Of a stretch of 64,000 nucleotides of DNA, positions 28,317 to 37,526 are shown piece after piece. Every line of letters begins with the position of its first letter. Positions within the stretch are counted from its first letter, which is position 1. Origin of the DNA: G020353115 sp964640125. Lineage in GTDB: Bacteria; Bacteroidota; Bacteroidia; Bacteroidales; VadinHA17. Location of the stretch: NCBI GenBank assembly GCA_964640125.1, contig CAZXGG010000013.1, forward strand, positions 1 through 64,000. Reading direction: 5' to 3'. A model generated the notes under the pieces. That model searched no databases. It was given only the letters and a program-made list of their open reading frames with translations, and was not told the origin of the DNA. The position numbers and the translations under genes were made by a program.

Positions 28317-28817
28317 TCAACATTCAACCAATGCTTTGAAAAGGTCGATCCGGCTTTCCGGATAACGGAGTTTTTCACAAAGGAAATCAAAGGCTTTCAG
28401 GAGATTTGCTTTTGCCTTCCCGGAAAGGTTCTCCTTGAACTCCCATTCGTACCCCTTGATATGCAGAAGATAGCACTCCGGGTATTTATCAAAAAGCTGG
28501 TTGCACAGGTGCAGGATAAAGGAAGCGGATACTGCGTGCATGGTAAATTCGACGGATGCTTCCGATGCGTTTACGCGGGTGAGGCAAAAATCGTCGATCG
28601 GTTCGTCTGAAGCATCAACGAAGATAACAAGGTCTTTATCAGCGATGGCTTCTGCATCTTCAATATTCAACTGGTAGTTGGAATCAAAGGTTATCGAGGA
28701 GATGTTCCCGTCCCGCACCCACTGCTCCATTTTCTCCACGAAAGCATTTCCCAGCCCGTCATCCTGGCGCCCCGGGTTACCATAGCCGTATATCAATACT
28801 GTAGGAGGTTTCTTCAA
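28317..28817 (-). CDS. hoxW: Hydrogenase maturation protease (for HoxH)
   Basis: 166 residues from a TTG at 28817, one base after the hoxH stop (28819-28821 on the plus strand); a longer frame to 28895 overlaps hoxH and adds non-family residues. The N-terminus VLIYGYGNPGRQDDGLGNAF is the M52 protease motif, whose Asp/Glu side chains bind nickel in the immature large subunit. It clips the C-terminal peptide after the last cysteine motif. Direct coupling to hoxH suggests that it serves this enzyme, while a second protease at 52925 serves MvhA. Confidence 0.85.
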   Translation of the reverse strand: MKKPPTVLIYGYGNPGRQDDGLGNAFVEKMEQWVRDGNISSITFDSNYQLNIEDAEAIADKDLVIFVDASDEPIDDFCLTRVNASEASVEFTMHAVSASFILHLCNQLFDKYPECYLLHIKGYEWEFKENLSGKAKANLLKAFDFLCEKLRYPESRIDLFKALVEC

Positions 28818-28818
28818 C

Positions 28819-30270
28819 CTATTTTTGTTTTTTGTCAAGAAGATTATTCTCTGAATCGTATAGTTCGATCTCGAGTGGCATTTTCCCCAGGGCATGTGTT
28901 GCGCAGCTTATACATGGATCGTATGCCCGGATCGCGACTTCTACCGCGTTCATCATGGGTTCGGTGATTTCGGTCTGACCGGTCATGTATTGCTTGGCTA
29001 CACTTTCAACTGCCCGGTTCATTGGTGTATTGTTATTGGTTGTGGAAACGATCAGGTTTGCCATTTCGATCAGGTCATCGTCATTGATTCGGTAATGATG
29101 AAAAAGCGTTCCCCGCGGGGCTTCAAGCAAACCGATCCCTTCCCTGGTTTTTGTTCCCTTTACCACGAGATTGTCCCCCTGCAGATCCGGATCGTTCAGT
29201 AACTCTTTCATCATCTCGGCAGCATGCAGTACCTCGATAAGCCTTGCCCGGTGAGTGTGCAGTGACATGTTATTGGGTTTCCCCCCGGTATATGCCCTGA
29301 ACTCTTCGAATTCTTTCTGAGCCAGTGGGGTCGGAATAAAATCGCATGCATTCAAACGTGCCAGGGGACCGACGCGGTACCACCCATCCTCTTTGCCCAG
29401 TTTTTTAATGAATGGGAATTTCATGTAAGTCCATGATTTTACCTCTTCACCGATGTAATCAAGGTAATCCTGGTAATCCACGTCATGCAGGATCTTCTTC
29501 CCGTTATGATCTACTGCCCTCAGCACCCCGTGGTACAGATCCATTGCTCCATCCTTACGGACAATGCTGAGGTGATTGGATGGAAAGGCAGCAAAGTTGT
29601 CCACTAATTCACGGTTTTTCTTTAGATAATCTTTTATGAATTCGACCGCACTCAGTGACCAGGTGATCATGTGGTCGGCATTGAACGGATCGTCTCCTTT
29701 CAGGAAGAAATCACGCTCTTCAATACTCAGGTTCTTATTTATTCCGCCTGGAATTGCTCCGGTTCCATGGATCTTTTTTCCGGCTGTTGCTCGTATAATT
29801 TCCTGTCCGAATTTCCGCATCATAACACCCTGGATGGCAAGATCTCTGTGTTCAATAGAAACACCGATGATATTCCTTATCTCCGGACTGGCATCAATAC
29901 CGAACAGCAGATCGGGAGATACAAGATGGAAGAAGTGAAGCACATGGGACTGGAATATTTGTCCGTAGTGCATCAGCCGGCGCATTTTTTCACCGGTTGG
30001 TGTCAGCCCGTCACCGGTTCCCGCACCCACAATGACGTCCATGGCTTTTGCAGCAGCCAGGTGGTGACTCACGGGGCAGATACCACAAAGGCGCTGTACC
30101 AGTACCGGTGCTTCCCAGTAGGGTCTTCCCTGAACAAACCGTTCAAAACCACGGAATTCAACAATGTGTAACCTGCTTTGCACGATATTGTTGTTATCGT
30201 CCATATGGATGGTTACCTTGCCATGACCTTCAACCCGGGTTACGGGTTCTATCGTTATTTTTCTTGCCAT
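28819..30270 (-). CDS. hoxH: [NiFe] hydrogenase large subunit, HoxH type (group 3)
   Basis: 483 residues. The N-terminal nickel motif is RLCGICPVSHHLAAAKAMD and the C-terminal one DPCISCATHALG; these two CxxC pairs hold the NiFe(CN)2CO site. The sequence continues 17 residues past the His, a peptide expected to be removed by the protease encoded next. TRVEGHGKVTIH at the start is typical. With HoxY, HoxU and HoxF it forms a soluble bidirectional NAD(P)-linked hydrogenase, closest in arrangement to group 3d. A GGAG-containing ribosome-binding sequence precedes the ATG. Confidence 0.93.
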   Translation of the reverse strand: MARKITIEPVTRVEGHGKVTIHMDDNNNIVQSRLHIVEFRGFERFVQGRPYWEAPVLVQRLCGICPVSHHLAAAKAMDVIVGAGTGDGLTPTGEKMRRLMHYGQIFQSHVLHFFHLVSPDLLFGIDASPEIRNIIGVSIEHRDLAIQGVMMRKFGQEIIRATAGKKIHGTGAIPGGINKNLSIEERDFFLKGDDPFNADHMITWSLSAVEFIKDYLKKNRELVDNFAAFPSNHLSIVRKDGAMDLYHGVLRAVDHNGKKILHDVDYQDYLDYIGEEVKSWTYMKFPFIKKLGKEDGWYRVGPLARLNACDFIPTPLAQKEFEEFRAYTGGKPNNMSLHTHRARLIEVLHAAEMMKELLNDPDLQGDNLVVKGTKTREGIGLLEAPRGTLFHHYRINDDDLIEMANLIVSTTNNNTPMNRAVESVAKQYMTGQTEITEPMMNAVEVAIRAYDPCISCATHALGKMPLEIELYDSENNLLDKKQK

Positions 30271-30285
30271 AATAATGGTCTCCTG

Positions 30286-30837
30286 TTAATCAAATTTAAT
30301 AACTTCATAGGGCAGATCCATTTCAGTTCCCAGGATGATAGCATGGAGTGCCTGCCAGATCAGATCTGCCGTTGGCGGGCAACCCGGAAGATGGTAGTCT
30401 ATCTTGACCACCTCGTGACAAGGATATACTTTGTCAAGTATAATGGGGAGTTCATCATCATTGGGCATGATTTTCTCCTCATTGTTTCCCACCACACTCG
30501 GACCGTTCAGGTAGGCTTCTTCCAGGCACTCCTTAACCGGGATACCATTCCGCAAAGCGGGTAATCCACCCATGATGGCGCATTCACCAAGCGATACCAG
30601 GATCCTGCAATGCTTCCGGAACTCCCTTAGCACTTCAACGTTTTCACTGTTGCCACAACCTCCTTCAATTAATCCAATATCACACGGTTTGGTGAATTTT
30701 TTAATGTCATCGATGGGAGATTTGTTGAATTCCACCAACTCAAGCAGGTCAAGGATGCGTTCATCGATATCCAGAAAGGACATGTGACATCCGAAACATC
30801 CTGCCAGTGAAGTGGTTGCTATAATTGGTTTGCTCAT
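30286..30837 (-). CDS. hoxY: [NiFe] hydrogenase small subunit, HoxY type
   Basis: 183 residues, short as in HoxY subunits that carry only the proximal [4Fe-4S] cluster. Ligand cysteines are seen in LAGCFGCHMSF, EGGCGN, GECAIMGG and LPGCPPTAD. There is no twin-arginine signal, so the enzyme stays in the cytoplasm. The cluster passes electrons from HoxH to the HoxFU diaphorase part. It lies 15 bp before hoxH and 19 bp after hoxU. Confidence 0.92.
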   Translation of the reverse strand: MSKPIIATTSLAGCFGCHMSFLDIDERILDLLELVEFNKSPIDDIKKFTKPCDIGLIEGGCGNSENVEVLREFRKHCRILVSLGECAIMGGLPALRNGIPVKECLEEAYLNGPSVVGNNEEKIMPNDDELPIILDKVYPCHEVVKIDYHLPGCPPTADLIWQALHAIILGTEMDLPYEVIKFD

Positions 30838-30856
30838 GATTAAGTAGTTGATGTTT

Positions 30857-31558
30857 TCACTCGTTTACTTCAATATCGGATCCAATGGGCTTATTGTCGT
30901 ATTTTCGCTTCCCAATTGGTGTGATGAATGCCTGTTCTCTGCGGAGAATGGATCCCACCGGGCATACATCCATGGCTTCCTGTGCCATGCTGTCGGTTAG
31001 CTGGTCTCCTAATTCCGGATCAATCCCTATCTCCAGCTTATGTCCCCTGCTACGGAATGCAAAAATGCTTTTTCCATCTTCAGTCTTGATCGCACGGATG
31101 CAACGTTTACACAGGACGCACCGATTATGGTCTTTGATGATTTTGGGATGAGAAGAATCGATCTCCCTGACGGGAAACCGGTAGGGGAATCGTGGCACCA
31201 TGATCTTAAAGCGGTATGCTAACGCTTGAAGAATGCAGTTTCCGCTCTTTTCACAGGAAGGACAGAAATGGTTCCCCTCAACAAAGAGGACCTCCACGAT
31301 CGATTTCCTGATATCGTTGAGTTCATCCGTATCATTTTCAACTTCCATTCCATCTTCCACTGGGGTGGTGCATGCCGACATGAACCGGCCGTTCACCTTT
31401 ACCGTACAGATGCGGCAGGAACCTGCTGGTTCGACACCCGGGATATTGCATAGATAGGGAATAAAAATCTTGTTCTGCCGGGCTACATCAATCAAATGGG
31501 TTCCTTTTTCAGCCAGGCATTCCAGGCCATCAATGTGTATTTTAACGATTTTTTTCAT
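30857..31558 (-). CDS. hoxU: Diaphorase subunit HoxU (2Fe-2S and 4Fe-4S protein)
   Basis: 233 residues, homologous to the N-terminus of NuoG. A plant-type [2Fe-2S] domain has cysteines in PYLCNIPGVEPAGSCRICTV and SACTTP. A His/Cys [4Fe-4S] site follows (HFCPSCEKSGNC), then ferredoxin-like CVLCKRCIRA and a C-terminal DVCPVGSI. It wires HoxF to HoxYH. The gene is 10 bp downstream of hoxF and cotranscribed with it. Confidence 0.92.
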   Translation of the reverse strand: MKKIVKIHIDGLECLAEKGTHLIDVARQNKIFIPYLCNIPGVEPAGSCRICTVKVNGRFMSACTTPVEDGMEVENDTDELNDIRKSIVEVLFVEGNHFCPSCEKSGNCILQALAYRFKIMVPRFPYRFPVREIDSSHPKIIKDHNRCVLCKRCIRAIKTEDGKSIFAFRSRGHKLEIGIDPELGDQLTDSMAQEAMDVCPVGSILRREQAFITPIGKRKYDNKPIGSDIEVNE

Positions 31559-31568
31559 AATTCAACAT

Positions 31569-33368
31569 TTAAAGTTGAGGGATTCTTCCAACCGCTTCGC
31601 TTGATTCAATCACTGCTGCTCGCAGATCGAATCCGGTGTCGAACGTCTTGTCTTTCTGGATCTTCTCTTCATACAGGTGCCTGAAATTTCTGATGCTTGA
31701 CAGGATCGGATTTCCGGCAGTCTGGCCTAAACCACAACGATTCACTTTTAAGACCTTGCCCCACTCAAGCATATCATCAATGTCCTGGGCTACGCCATGA
31801 CCGTTGAGAATTTTGATGAGTTTGTCTTTCAGTAAGATTGGAAAGTTTCTGCAGGGAACACACGAACCGCATGATTCTTCGATGAAGAATTCGGTGAAAT
31901 TCAATACCACTTCTTTCAGAAGCTGGCGGGATTGTCCAAAGATGATCACCGAACCTCCGGTGGAAAGGTCCGAGAAGCAGAGTATCCGGTTAAATTCAAA
32001 AGGGGCAATGAGTGCACCGGAAGGTCCGCCTACCTGCACTGCCTGAGGGATCTCAGCACCAGCCATGTTAATAATATCATTGATGGTGAATCCCCACTCT
32101 ACCTCATATACACCCGGGTATTTACAGTCACCCGAAATGCTCAGTAATTTTGTTCCGGTGGATTCTTTTGTTCCCAGCGACTTGAACCAGTCACTGCCAT
32201 GCTGGATGATTCGCACAACCGTGCAAAGGGTTTCCACATTATTGATCACGGTCGGTTTATGGAAATAGCCGTTTTCAACAGGAAAGGGTGGCCGGTTTCT
32301 TGGTTCTCCGCGTTTTCCTTCAACCGATTCGATCAGTGCTGATTCCTCTCCACATACGTATGCCCCTGCACCAAACTGGATACGGATATTAAAATCAAAT
32401 CCCTTAATACCCCCGGCATCCTTGCCCAGCATATGATCGGTTCTTGCCTGCTCGAGCATGGCATTCACCTGTTTTTCCAGGTACCTGTATTCATACCTCA
32501 GGTAAATGATCCCCTGAGCAGCTCCGATACAATACCCGGCAATTGCCATTCCTTCGATCAGCAGACCGGCTCGCTCGGTGAGAATCACCCGGTCTTTGAA
32601 TGTTCCAGGTTCTCCTTCATCGGCATTACAAATCACATACTTTTCGACTCCTTCGGCTTTCCGGCAGAATTCCCACTTTAATCCGGTAGGAAATCCTGCA
32701 CCTCCCCGTCCCCGAAGATTAGAGGCTTTAACAACTTCAATTACCTCCTCGGGGGATCGTTTTGCGACCTGTTCCCTGAGTACCGTACCCGTCACATAGT
32801 CATCCTGAAGAATAGGACCTATGCGGCGTATGTTGTTCCGGACAACCGACCGGATCAGGTCAGACCGGTTCTGTCCCTCTCCAAAGCTTGATGTGACCAT
32901 CTCCTCAACCGGTTTTCCCTCTTTCATCTTATGAACGATCTCCCGGACAGTGAACGGGGTGAGGTTCGTGAAGACTTTCCCGTTGATCAGAGCTGCCGGC
33001 TCCTGATCACTCATCCCGATACAGGAGGTATAAAACAATCCGATCAATCCGTCGGGAGTAACCTCTCCGAACTTGATACCGCACTCTTTCTCAAACGCGG
33101 TGGAAATTTGTTCTCTTCCCATCATATTGGAAACCACACTGTTATTCAGGTATACTGTGTATTTCCCGGTTGGTTGACGGGTGAAAAAATGATAAAACGT
33201 TACTGTCTGCTCCACATCCACCTGGGAAATGTTAAGCAGTTTTGCAATCTCCTGGATCGCTTCCTGTGAAATAAATCCGGATTCCGTTTGGACCTGGATC
33301 AAAATATCCATAAGCCTGTAGGGATCTCCATCATATTTCCTGACTATTTCTTGAACAGATTTCATCAT
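31569..33368 (-). CDS. hoxF: Diaphorase subunit HoxF with fused HoxE/NuoE-like domain
   Basis: 599 residues. Residues 1-150 are a NuoE/HoxE-like thioredoxin-fold domain (DILIQVQTESGFISQEAI, QTVTFYHFF), but three of the four expected [2Fe-2S] cysteines are missing: only the Cys of TSCIGMSDQEP remains. The rest is NuoF-like: GRGGAGFPTGLKW and ICNADEGEPGTFKDR for NAD(H) and FMN, and SCGSCVPCRNF with RCGLGQTAGNP for a [4Fe-4S] cluster. It is the NAD(P)H-oxidising subunit. The start overlaps the stop of a small upstream ORF by an ATGA junction. Confidence 0.92.
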   Translation of the reverse strand: MMKSVQEIVRKYDGDPYRLMDILIQVQTESGFISQEAIQEIAKLLNISQVDVEQTVTFYHFFTRQPTGKYTVYLNNSVVSNMMGREQISTAFEKECGIKFGEVTPDGLIGLFYTSCIGMSDQEPAALINGKVFTNLTPFTVREIVHKMKEGKPVEEMVTSSFGEGQNRSDLIRSVVRNNIRRIGPILQDDYVTGTVLREQVAKRSPEEVIEVVKASNLRGRGGAGFPTGLKWEFCRKAEGVEKYVICNADEGEPGTFKDRVILTERAGLLIEGMAIAGYCIGAAQGIIYLRYEYRYLEKQVNAMLEQARTDHMLGKDAGGIKGFDFNIRIQFGAGAYVCGEESALIESVEGKRGEPRNRPPFPVENGYFHKPTVINNVETLCTVVRIIQHGSDWFKSLGTKESTGTKLLSISGDCKYPGVYEVEWGFTINDIINMAGAEIPQAVQVGGPSGALIAPFEFNRILCFSDLSTGGSVIIFGQSRQLLKEVVLNFTEFFIEESCGSCVPCRNFPILLKDKLIKILNGHGVAQDIDDMLEWGKVLKVNRCGLGQTAGNPILSSIRNFRHLYEEKIQKDKTFDTGFDLRAAVIESSEAVGRIPQL

Positions 33369-33535
33369 AATGTATGATTCCTTGTTTTCGGGTGTAATCT
33401 GATTATTACCTCAATTGTTTGATGGGCAGCCAGTCCGGGCACCGCAACAATGGCGCTGCTGATACCATTCTTCCTGATGAAATCAGGCATCTCGTCAATT
33501 AGAAGTATGGCAATGGAAGTTTGCCTGTTTGTCAT
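33365..33535 (-). CDS. 56-residue ORF translationally coupled to hoxF
   Basis: An ATG at 33535 opens a 56-codon frame (MTNRQTSIAILLIDEMPDF at the start) that ends in TGA at 33365-33367, overlapping the hoxF ATG at 33366-33368. Such ATGA junctions usually mean translational coupling, which supports a real gene. The protein has two moderately hydrophobic stretches (SIAILLI and SSAIVAVPGLAA) and no cysteines. I do not recognise a family. It would be the first gene of the hox operon. Confidence 0.5.
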   Translation of the reverse strand: MTNRQTSIAILLIDEMPDFIRKNGISSAIVAVPGLAAHQTIEVIIRLHPKTRNHTL

Positions 33536-33640
33536 CTTCAGGTAATGAACAAAATAAATTTTTTTAAGTTAATAAATTTATGATTTTTTTCATGTTTAGT
33601 TTGTATTTTAACGGGCTGTTATCGTCAGATTTGAGGTTGA
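33536..33640. promoter_or_regulatory. Divergent promoter region between the hox operon and hypF
   Basis: About 105 bp, very AT-rich at 33546-33600, separating the minus-strand hox operon from the plus-strand hypFCD operon. Both must start here, so shared control is likely. No box matching TAnnTTTG exactly was found on either strand. Confidence 0.5.
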
Positions 33641-35908
33641 ATGAGTAAGAACAGTAAGGCATATCACATACAGGTTCGGGGCCTTGTCCAGGGTGTGGGA
33701 TTCAGACCGTTCATTTACAGGATTGCTTCAAGGAATAGCCTGAATGGGTGGGTTGAGAACCGGAATGACGGGGTTATCATGCATGTGGAGGGTGATGACC
33801 GGAATATCACAAAATTTCTTTCTGACTTTGAGACGGAAGCACCTCCGGTTTCAAAAATACAATCAATAGATAAAACAGCAGCTGAATTCACCGGTTTTAC
33901 CGGGTTTGATATCATCAAAAGCTCCGATGTTTCCGGTGAGATTACCGAGATCAGTCCTGACATCGCAGTTTGCAGCGAATGTTTGCAGGACATGAAGAAG
34001 CAGGTCCACAGGATCGACTACCCGTTTATCAACTGCACGAATTGCGGACCCCGGTTTACCATCATCAAAGACCTACCTTATGACCGACACAAAACCACCA
34101 TGTCAGAGTTCAGGATGTGTGATGAGTGTGAAAGGGAATACCTCGATATTCTTGATCGTCGGTTTCATGCACAACCCGTTGCCTGTTCAACTTGTGGACC
34201 CTGGTATCGGTTGATGGTGAATGGGAAAAGCTTTACTGACATCGCCACGATCGTTCAACAGGTGTCATCCATGATCGAGGACGGGAAGATTATTGCCATC
34301 AAAGGCCTGGGAGGTTTTTTTATCGCCTGTGATGCACTGAACGGGGAGGCGGTGGAACGACTCAGAAAGGCGAAAGACCGGGACGGCAAACCCTTTGCGG
34401 TTATGTTTGGCTCCCTGGATACCCTGAAAGAATTTGCCCGGTTGAATGACGAGGAAGAAAAGGAGATCACCTCCTGGAGACGTCCCATTGTCCTGCTGGA
34501 GAGCAAACAACCGCTCGCTAAAGATGTAAGTGTGGGTTTTCATACCGTCGGGGCGATGTTGCCTTATATGCCATTCCATTACATGCTCTTTGAGCAGTTG
34601 ACAACCCCTGCTATAGTTCTTACAAGCGGCAATATTTCGGAACAACCCATCCTGATCGATAACGATACAGCAGCAGAAATACTCTCCGGCAGGGTAGATG
34701 CCCTGCTGGATTATAACCGCGAGATATACAACCGAACCGATGATTCTGTGGTGATGGTTGTCAATGATACGGTGAGGCCTGTCCGCCGATCCCGGGGATT
34801 TGTCCCCTCACCGATCCACCTGGGAATGAATGTTGACGGTATTCTTGCAACCGGCGCAGAACTGGTGAACTGCTTCTGCCTGGGGAAGGGGGATCTGGCC
34901 ATTATGAGCCAGCACATCGGAGATCTTAAAAACCTGGAAACCTACCGGTTTTTTCATGAGACCATCCGGCAGTTTCAGAAACTTTTCCGCCTGACACCGG
35001 TGACCCTGGTGTGTGATATGCATCCCGATTACCTTTCTACACGGTACGCTGAGGAGTCCGGGCTGGAAGTGATCCGGGTCCAGCACCACCATGCTCATAT
35101 TGCATCCTGTATGGCAGAATATCACCTGAATGAGAAAGTGATCGGTGTGAGTATGGATGGGATCGGTTATGGAGATGACGGAAATATCTGGGGTGGCGAG
35201 TTCCTGCTGTGTGACCTGGCTGATTATGAACGACCCTGCCACTTTGAATATATCCCGATGCCCGGTGGAGATAAAGCGACGGAGGAACCGTGGAGGATGG
35301 CGGTCGCCTACCTCTACACCTGCTACGGAGAGGAGTTTCTGAAACTGGATCTCCCGTTTCTCAAACGGATCGATGAGTCAGCTGTACGGCTTGTCATTCA
35401 AGCCATTGAAAAGAAGATCAACACACCACTGACATCCAGTGCAGGTAGGTTGTTCGATGCCATTGCCGCAATGACCAATATCTGCACCTACTCGGATTTT
35501 CATGCTGAAGCACCCATGAGACTGGAATCGGCTATTGAACCGGATGTTACCGGCCAGTATGACTTTACCATTTCCGAAGAGATATCCTTCCGGGAAACCA
35601 TCCGTGGTGTGGTCGATGATATGCAGGATAATGTCCCGGTATCCCGCATTGCCGCTAAATTTCACAATACAATAATTTCAGTTATCTTTGCTGCTGCCTC
35701 AGAACTGGCTGACAAAACAGGCATACCTGAGATTGTACTGTCCGGCGGAACATTCCAGAACCGGTATGTCCTTGAGCGGGTGGAGAAGAAGCTTTCCGGT
35801 GCGGGATTAACCGTTTATTCACCTCGCGAGGTTCCGGTGAACGATGGGGGAATAGCCCTGGGACAGTTAGTTGTTGCTGCAAAAAGAAGGAGTAAATCAT
35901 GTGTTTGA
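33641..35908 (+). CDS. hypF: Carbamoyltransferase HypF
   Basis: 755 residues, full length. An N-terminal acylphosphatase domain (VRGLVQGVGFRPFIYRIA) is followed by two zinc-finger-like repeats (CSECLQDMKK...CTNCGPRF and CDECEREYLD...CSTCGPWY), a YrdC-like domain (IIAIKGLGGFFIACDA) and a Kae1-like C-terminal domain with the metal-binding HHHAHIASCMAEY. HypF makes the carbamoyl group for cyanide ligands of the NiFe site and passes it to HypE. It starts a plus-strand operon with hypC and hypD, which overlap it in sequence by a few bases. Confidence 0.95.
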   Translation: MSKNSKAYHIQVRGLVQGVGFRPFIYRIASRNSLNGWVENRNDGVIMHVEGDDRNITKFLSDFETEAPPVSKIQSIDKTAAEFTGFTGFDIIKSSDVSGEITEISPDIAVCSECLQDMKKQVHRIDYPFINCTNCGPRFTIIKDLPYDRHKTTMSEFRMCDECEREYLDILDRRFHAQPVACSTCGPWYRLMVNGKSFTDIATIVQQVSSMIEDGKIIAIKGLGGFFIACDALNGEAVERLRKAKDRDGKPFAVMFGSLDTLKEFARLNDEEEKEITSWRRPIVLLESKQPLAKDVSVGFHTVGAMLPYMPFHYMLFEQLTTPAIVLTSGNISEQPILIDNDTAAEILSGRVDALLDYNREIYNRTDDSVVMVVNDTVRPVRRSRGFVPSPIHLGMNVDGILATGAELVNCFCLGKGDLAIMSQHIGDLKNLETYRFFHETIRQFQKLFRLTPVTLVCDMHPDYLSTRYAEESGLEVIRVQHHHAHIASCMAEYHLNEKVIGVSMDGIGYGDDGNIWGGEFLLCDLADYERPCHFEYIPMPGGDKATEEPWRMAVAYLYTCYGEEFLKLDLPFLKRIDESAVRLVIQAIEKKINTPLTSSAGRLFDAIAAMTNICTYSDFHAEAPMRLESAIEPDVTGQYDFTISEEISFRETIRGVVDDMQDNVPVSRIAAKFHNTIISVIFAAASELADKTGIPEIVLSGGTFQNRYVLERVEKKLSGAGLTVYSPREVPVNDGGIALGQLVVAAKRRSKSCV

Positions 35909-36153
35909 GCATACCGGCAAAAGTGTTATCGATCAATGGTGAAATGGCAAAAGTTGCGGTTGGAGAAACAATCTGCAATGCAAGCCTTCAGATTGTTGAG
36001 GATATTCAGGTTGGAGACTATATCCTGCTGCATACCGGCTTTGCACTTCAGAAACTGAGTAAAGAAGAGGCTGAAGAAACCTTCCGGCTGTTTGAAGAGC
36101 TGGAGGACCTGAACAGGCAGCTGGATATGGAGGAGGGAAACCGGGAAACATGA
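35899..36153 (+). CDS. hypC: Hydrogenase chaperone HypC
   Basis: 84 residues starting MCLSIPAKVLSI; the N-terminal Cys2 is the essential residue that holds the Fe(CN)2CO unit with HypD and delivers it to the large subunit. The frame overlaps the end of hypF by 10 bp, and a good ribosome-binding sequence (AAGGAG at 35887-35892) precedes the ATG. The last four bases overlap hypD. One HypC serves both hydrogenases unless another copy lies outside the window. Confidence 0.94.
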   Translation: MCLSIPAKVLSINGEMAKVAVGETICNASLQIVEDIQVGDYILLHTGFALQKLSKEEAEETFRLFEELEDLNRQLDMEEGNRET

Positions 36154-37235
36154 AGTACATCGATGAATACCGGGACAGATCCCTCGCCAGGAAGATTTCC
36201 CGTGAGATAGAAAGGATCTCAACAAAACCACTCTCTTTTATGGAAGTCTGTGGCGGTCATACCATGGCTGTTCAGAAATTTGGCATTCCATCCCTTTTAC
36301 CCGGTCACATAACCCTCCTGTCCGGTCCCGGCTGCCCGGTGTGCGTTTCCGGTAACCGGTTTATTGACCATGCGGCTGCGTTAAGCCGGCTTGAGGAGGT
36401 GATCATAACAACCTTTGGTGACCTGGTAAGGGTCCCCGGGTCATCCAGCTCGCTGGAACGGGAAAAAGCAAAAGGTGCCGACATCCGGATTGTCTATTCC
36501 GTCCTCGATGCCCTTCGGATTGCTAAGGAAAATCCCTCCCATAACATTGTGTTCCTGGGGATAGGATTTGAAACGACCGCCCCCACCAGTGCGGCTGCCA
36601 TCGTTAAAGCATCTGAGCTGAATATTCGGAACTTCTTCCTGCTCAGTTCCCATAAAGTGATGCCTCCGGCAATGGAAGCGCTTATCGATGAAGGAGTGAA
36701 GCTTGACGGTTACATTGCCCCCGGTCATGTCAGCACCATTACCGGTTCGGGAATATACCGGGAGATCCCGGAGAAGTATGGACTGGGTTGCGTGATTTCC
36801 GGCTTTGAACCGGCCGATCTGCTGCAATCCATTTATATGTTGATCCGGCAGTGTGAAGCCGGAACCCCCAGGGTGGAGATCCAGTATAAACGGGCTGTAA
36901 AAGAGGAGGGCAACGTGAAAGCACAACAACTTCTTTCTGAAGTTTTTGAACCGGCGGATGAGTGGTGGAGGGGGCTGGGAATCCTTAAAAATAGCGGCCT
37001 TAAACTGAGGGAAAAATACAGCCGTTTTGATGCCGAATCGATCAGCGTTGAGGTGGAGGAAACAATAGAACCGAAAGGATGCATCTGTGGGGAGGTATTG
37101 AAAGGGGCGAAAACCCCGAAAGATTGTAAACTGTTTGGAAAGGCATGCGATCCTTCGCGACCGGTGGGTGCATGTATGGTTTCACCCGAAGGGGCTTGTC
37201 ATGCATGGTACCGATATAATAGAAGTGAGAAGTGA
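36150..37235 (+). CDS. hypD: Hydrogenase maturation scaffold HypD
   Basis: 361 residues. Conserved motifs include EVCGGHTMAVQKFG, LSGPGCPVCVS and the C-terminal cysteine set for its [4Fe-4S] cluster (CICGEVLKG, CKLFGKACDP, GACMVSPEGAC). HypD is the scaffold on which Fe(CN)2CO is assembled with HypC and HypE. The start overlaps hypC by 4 bp. The last codons (RSEK) and the stop are already part of a heptad-repeat array that fills the spacer to hypE, so the C-terminus may have been altered by array insertion. Confidence 0.94.
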   Translation: MKYIDEYRDRSLARKISREIERISTKPLSFMEVCGGHTMAVQKFGIPSLLPGHITLLSGPGCPVCVSGNRFIDHAAALSRLEEVIITTFGDLVRVPGSSSSLEREKAKGADIRIVYSVLDALRIAKENPSHNIVFLGIGFETTAPTSAAAIVKASELNIRNFFLLSSHKVMPPAMEALIDEGVKLDGYIAPGHVSTITGSGIYREIPEKYGLGCVISGFEPADLLQSIYMLIRQCEAGTPRVEIQYKRAVKEEGNVKAQQLLSEVFEPADEWWRGLGILKNSGLKLREKYSRFDAESISVEVEETIEPKGCICGEVLKGAKTPKDCKLFGKACDPSRPVGACMVSPEGACHAWYRYNRSEK

Positions 37236-37513
37236 GAAGAAATAGGTGTTCGGTCCAGGGTGCTGGGTCCTCGGTAAAAGATGAGGGGGAGACTGAGAGA
37301 CGATGTGAATGAGAGAAAAAGTTGGGCAAGGAGCGGAGAGCAAAAGGCAGAGAGCAGAGACCGTAGAGCATAGAACAAAGGGCATTGAGGATAGGTAAGG
37401 AGTACAGAGTTCATCATCTTTCGCCAAGGCTACGGATGACAAAGGAGTACAGAGTTTATAAACCCAGGATCGAGAACCCAGTACCGAGGACCCAGTACCC
37501 AGAACCGAATGAC
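37221..37513. repeat. Heptad-periodic arrays between hypD and hypE
   Basis: Runs with 7-bp phase: AGAAGTG AGAAGTG AGAAGAA from 37221 (covering the hypD stop), GTCCAGG GTGCTGG GTCCTCG near 37254, purine-rich AGAGCAG-type units near 37340-37380, and AACCCAG GATCGAG AACCCAG TACCGAG GACCCAG from about 37460. The whole 291-bp spacer consists of such material; no gene is seen. Confidence 0.75.
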
Positions 37514-37526
37514 AATTCAATAAATA

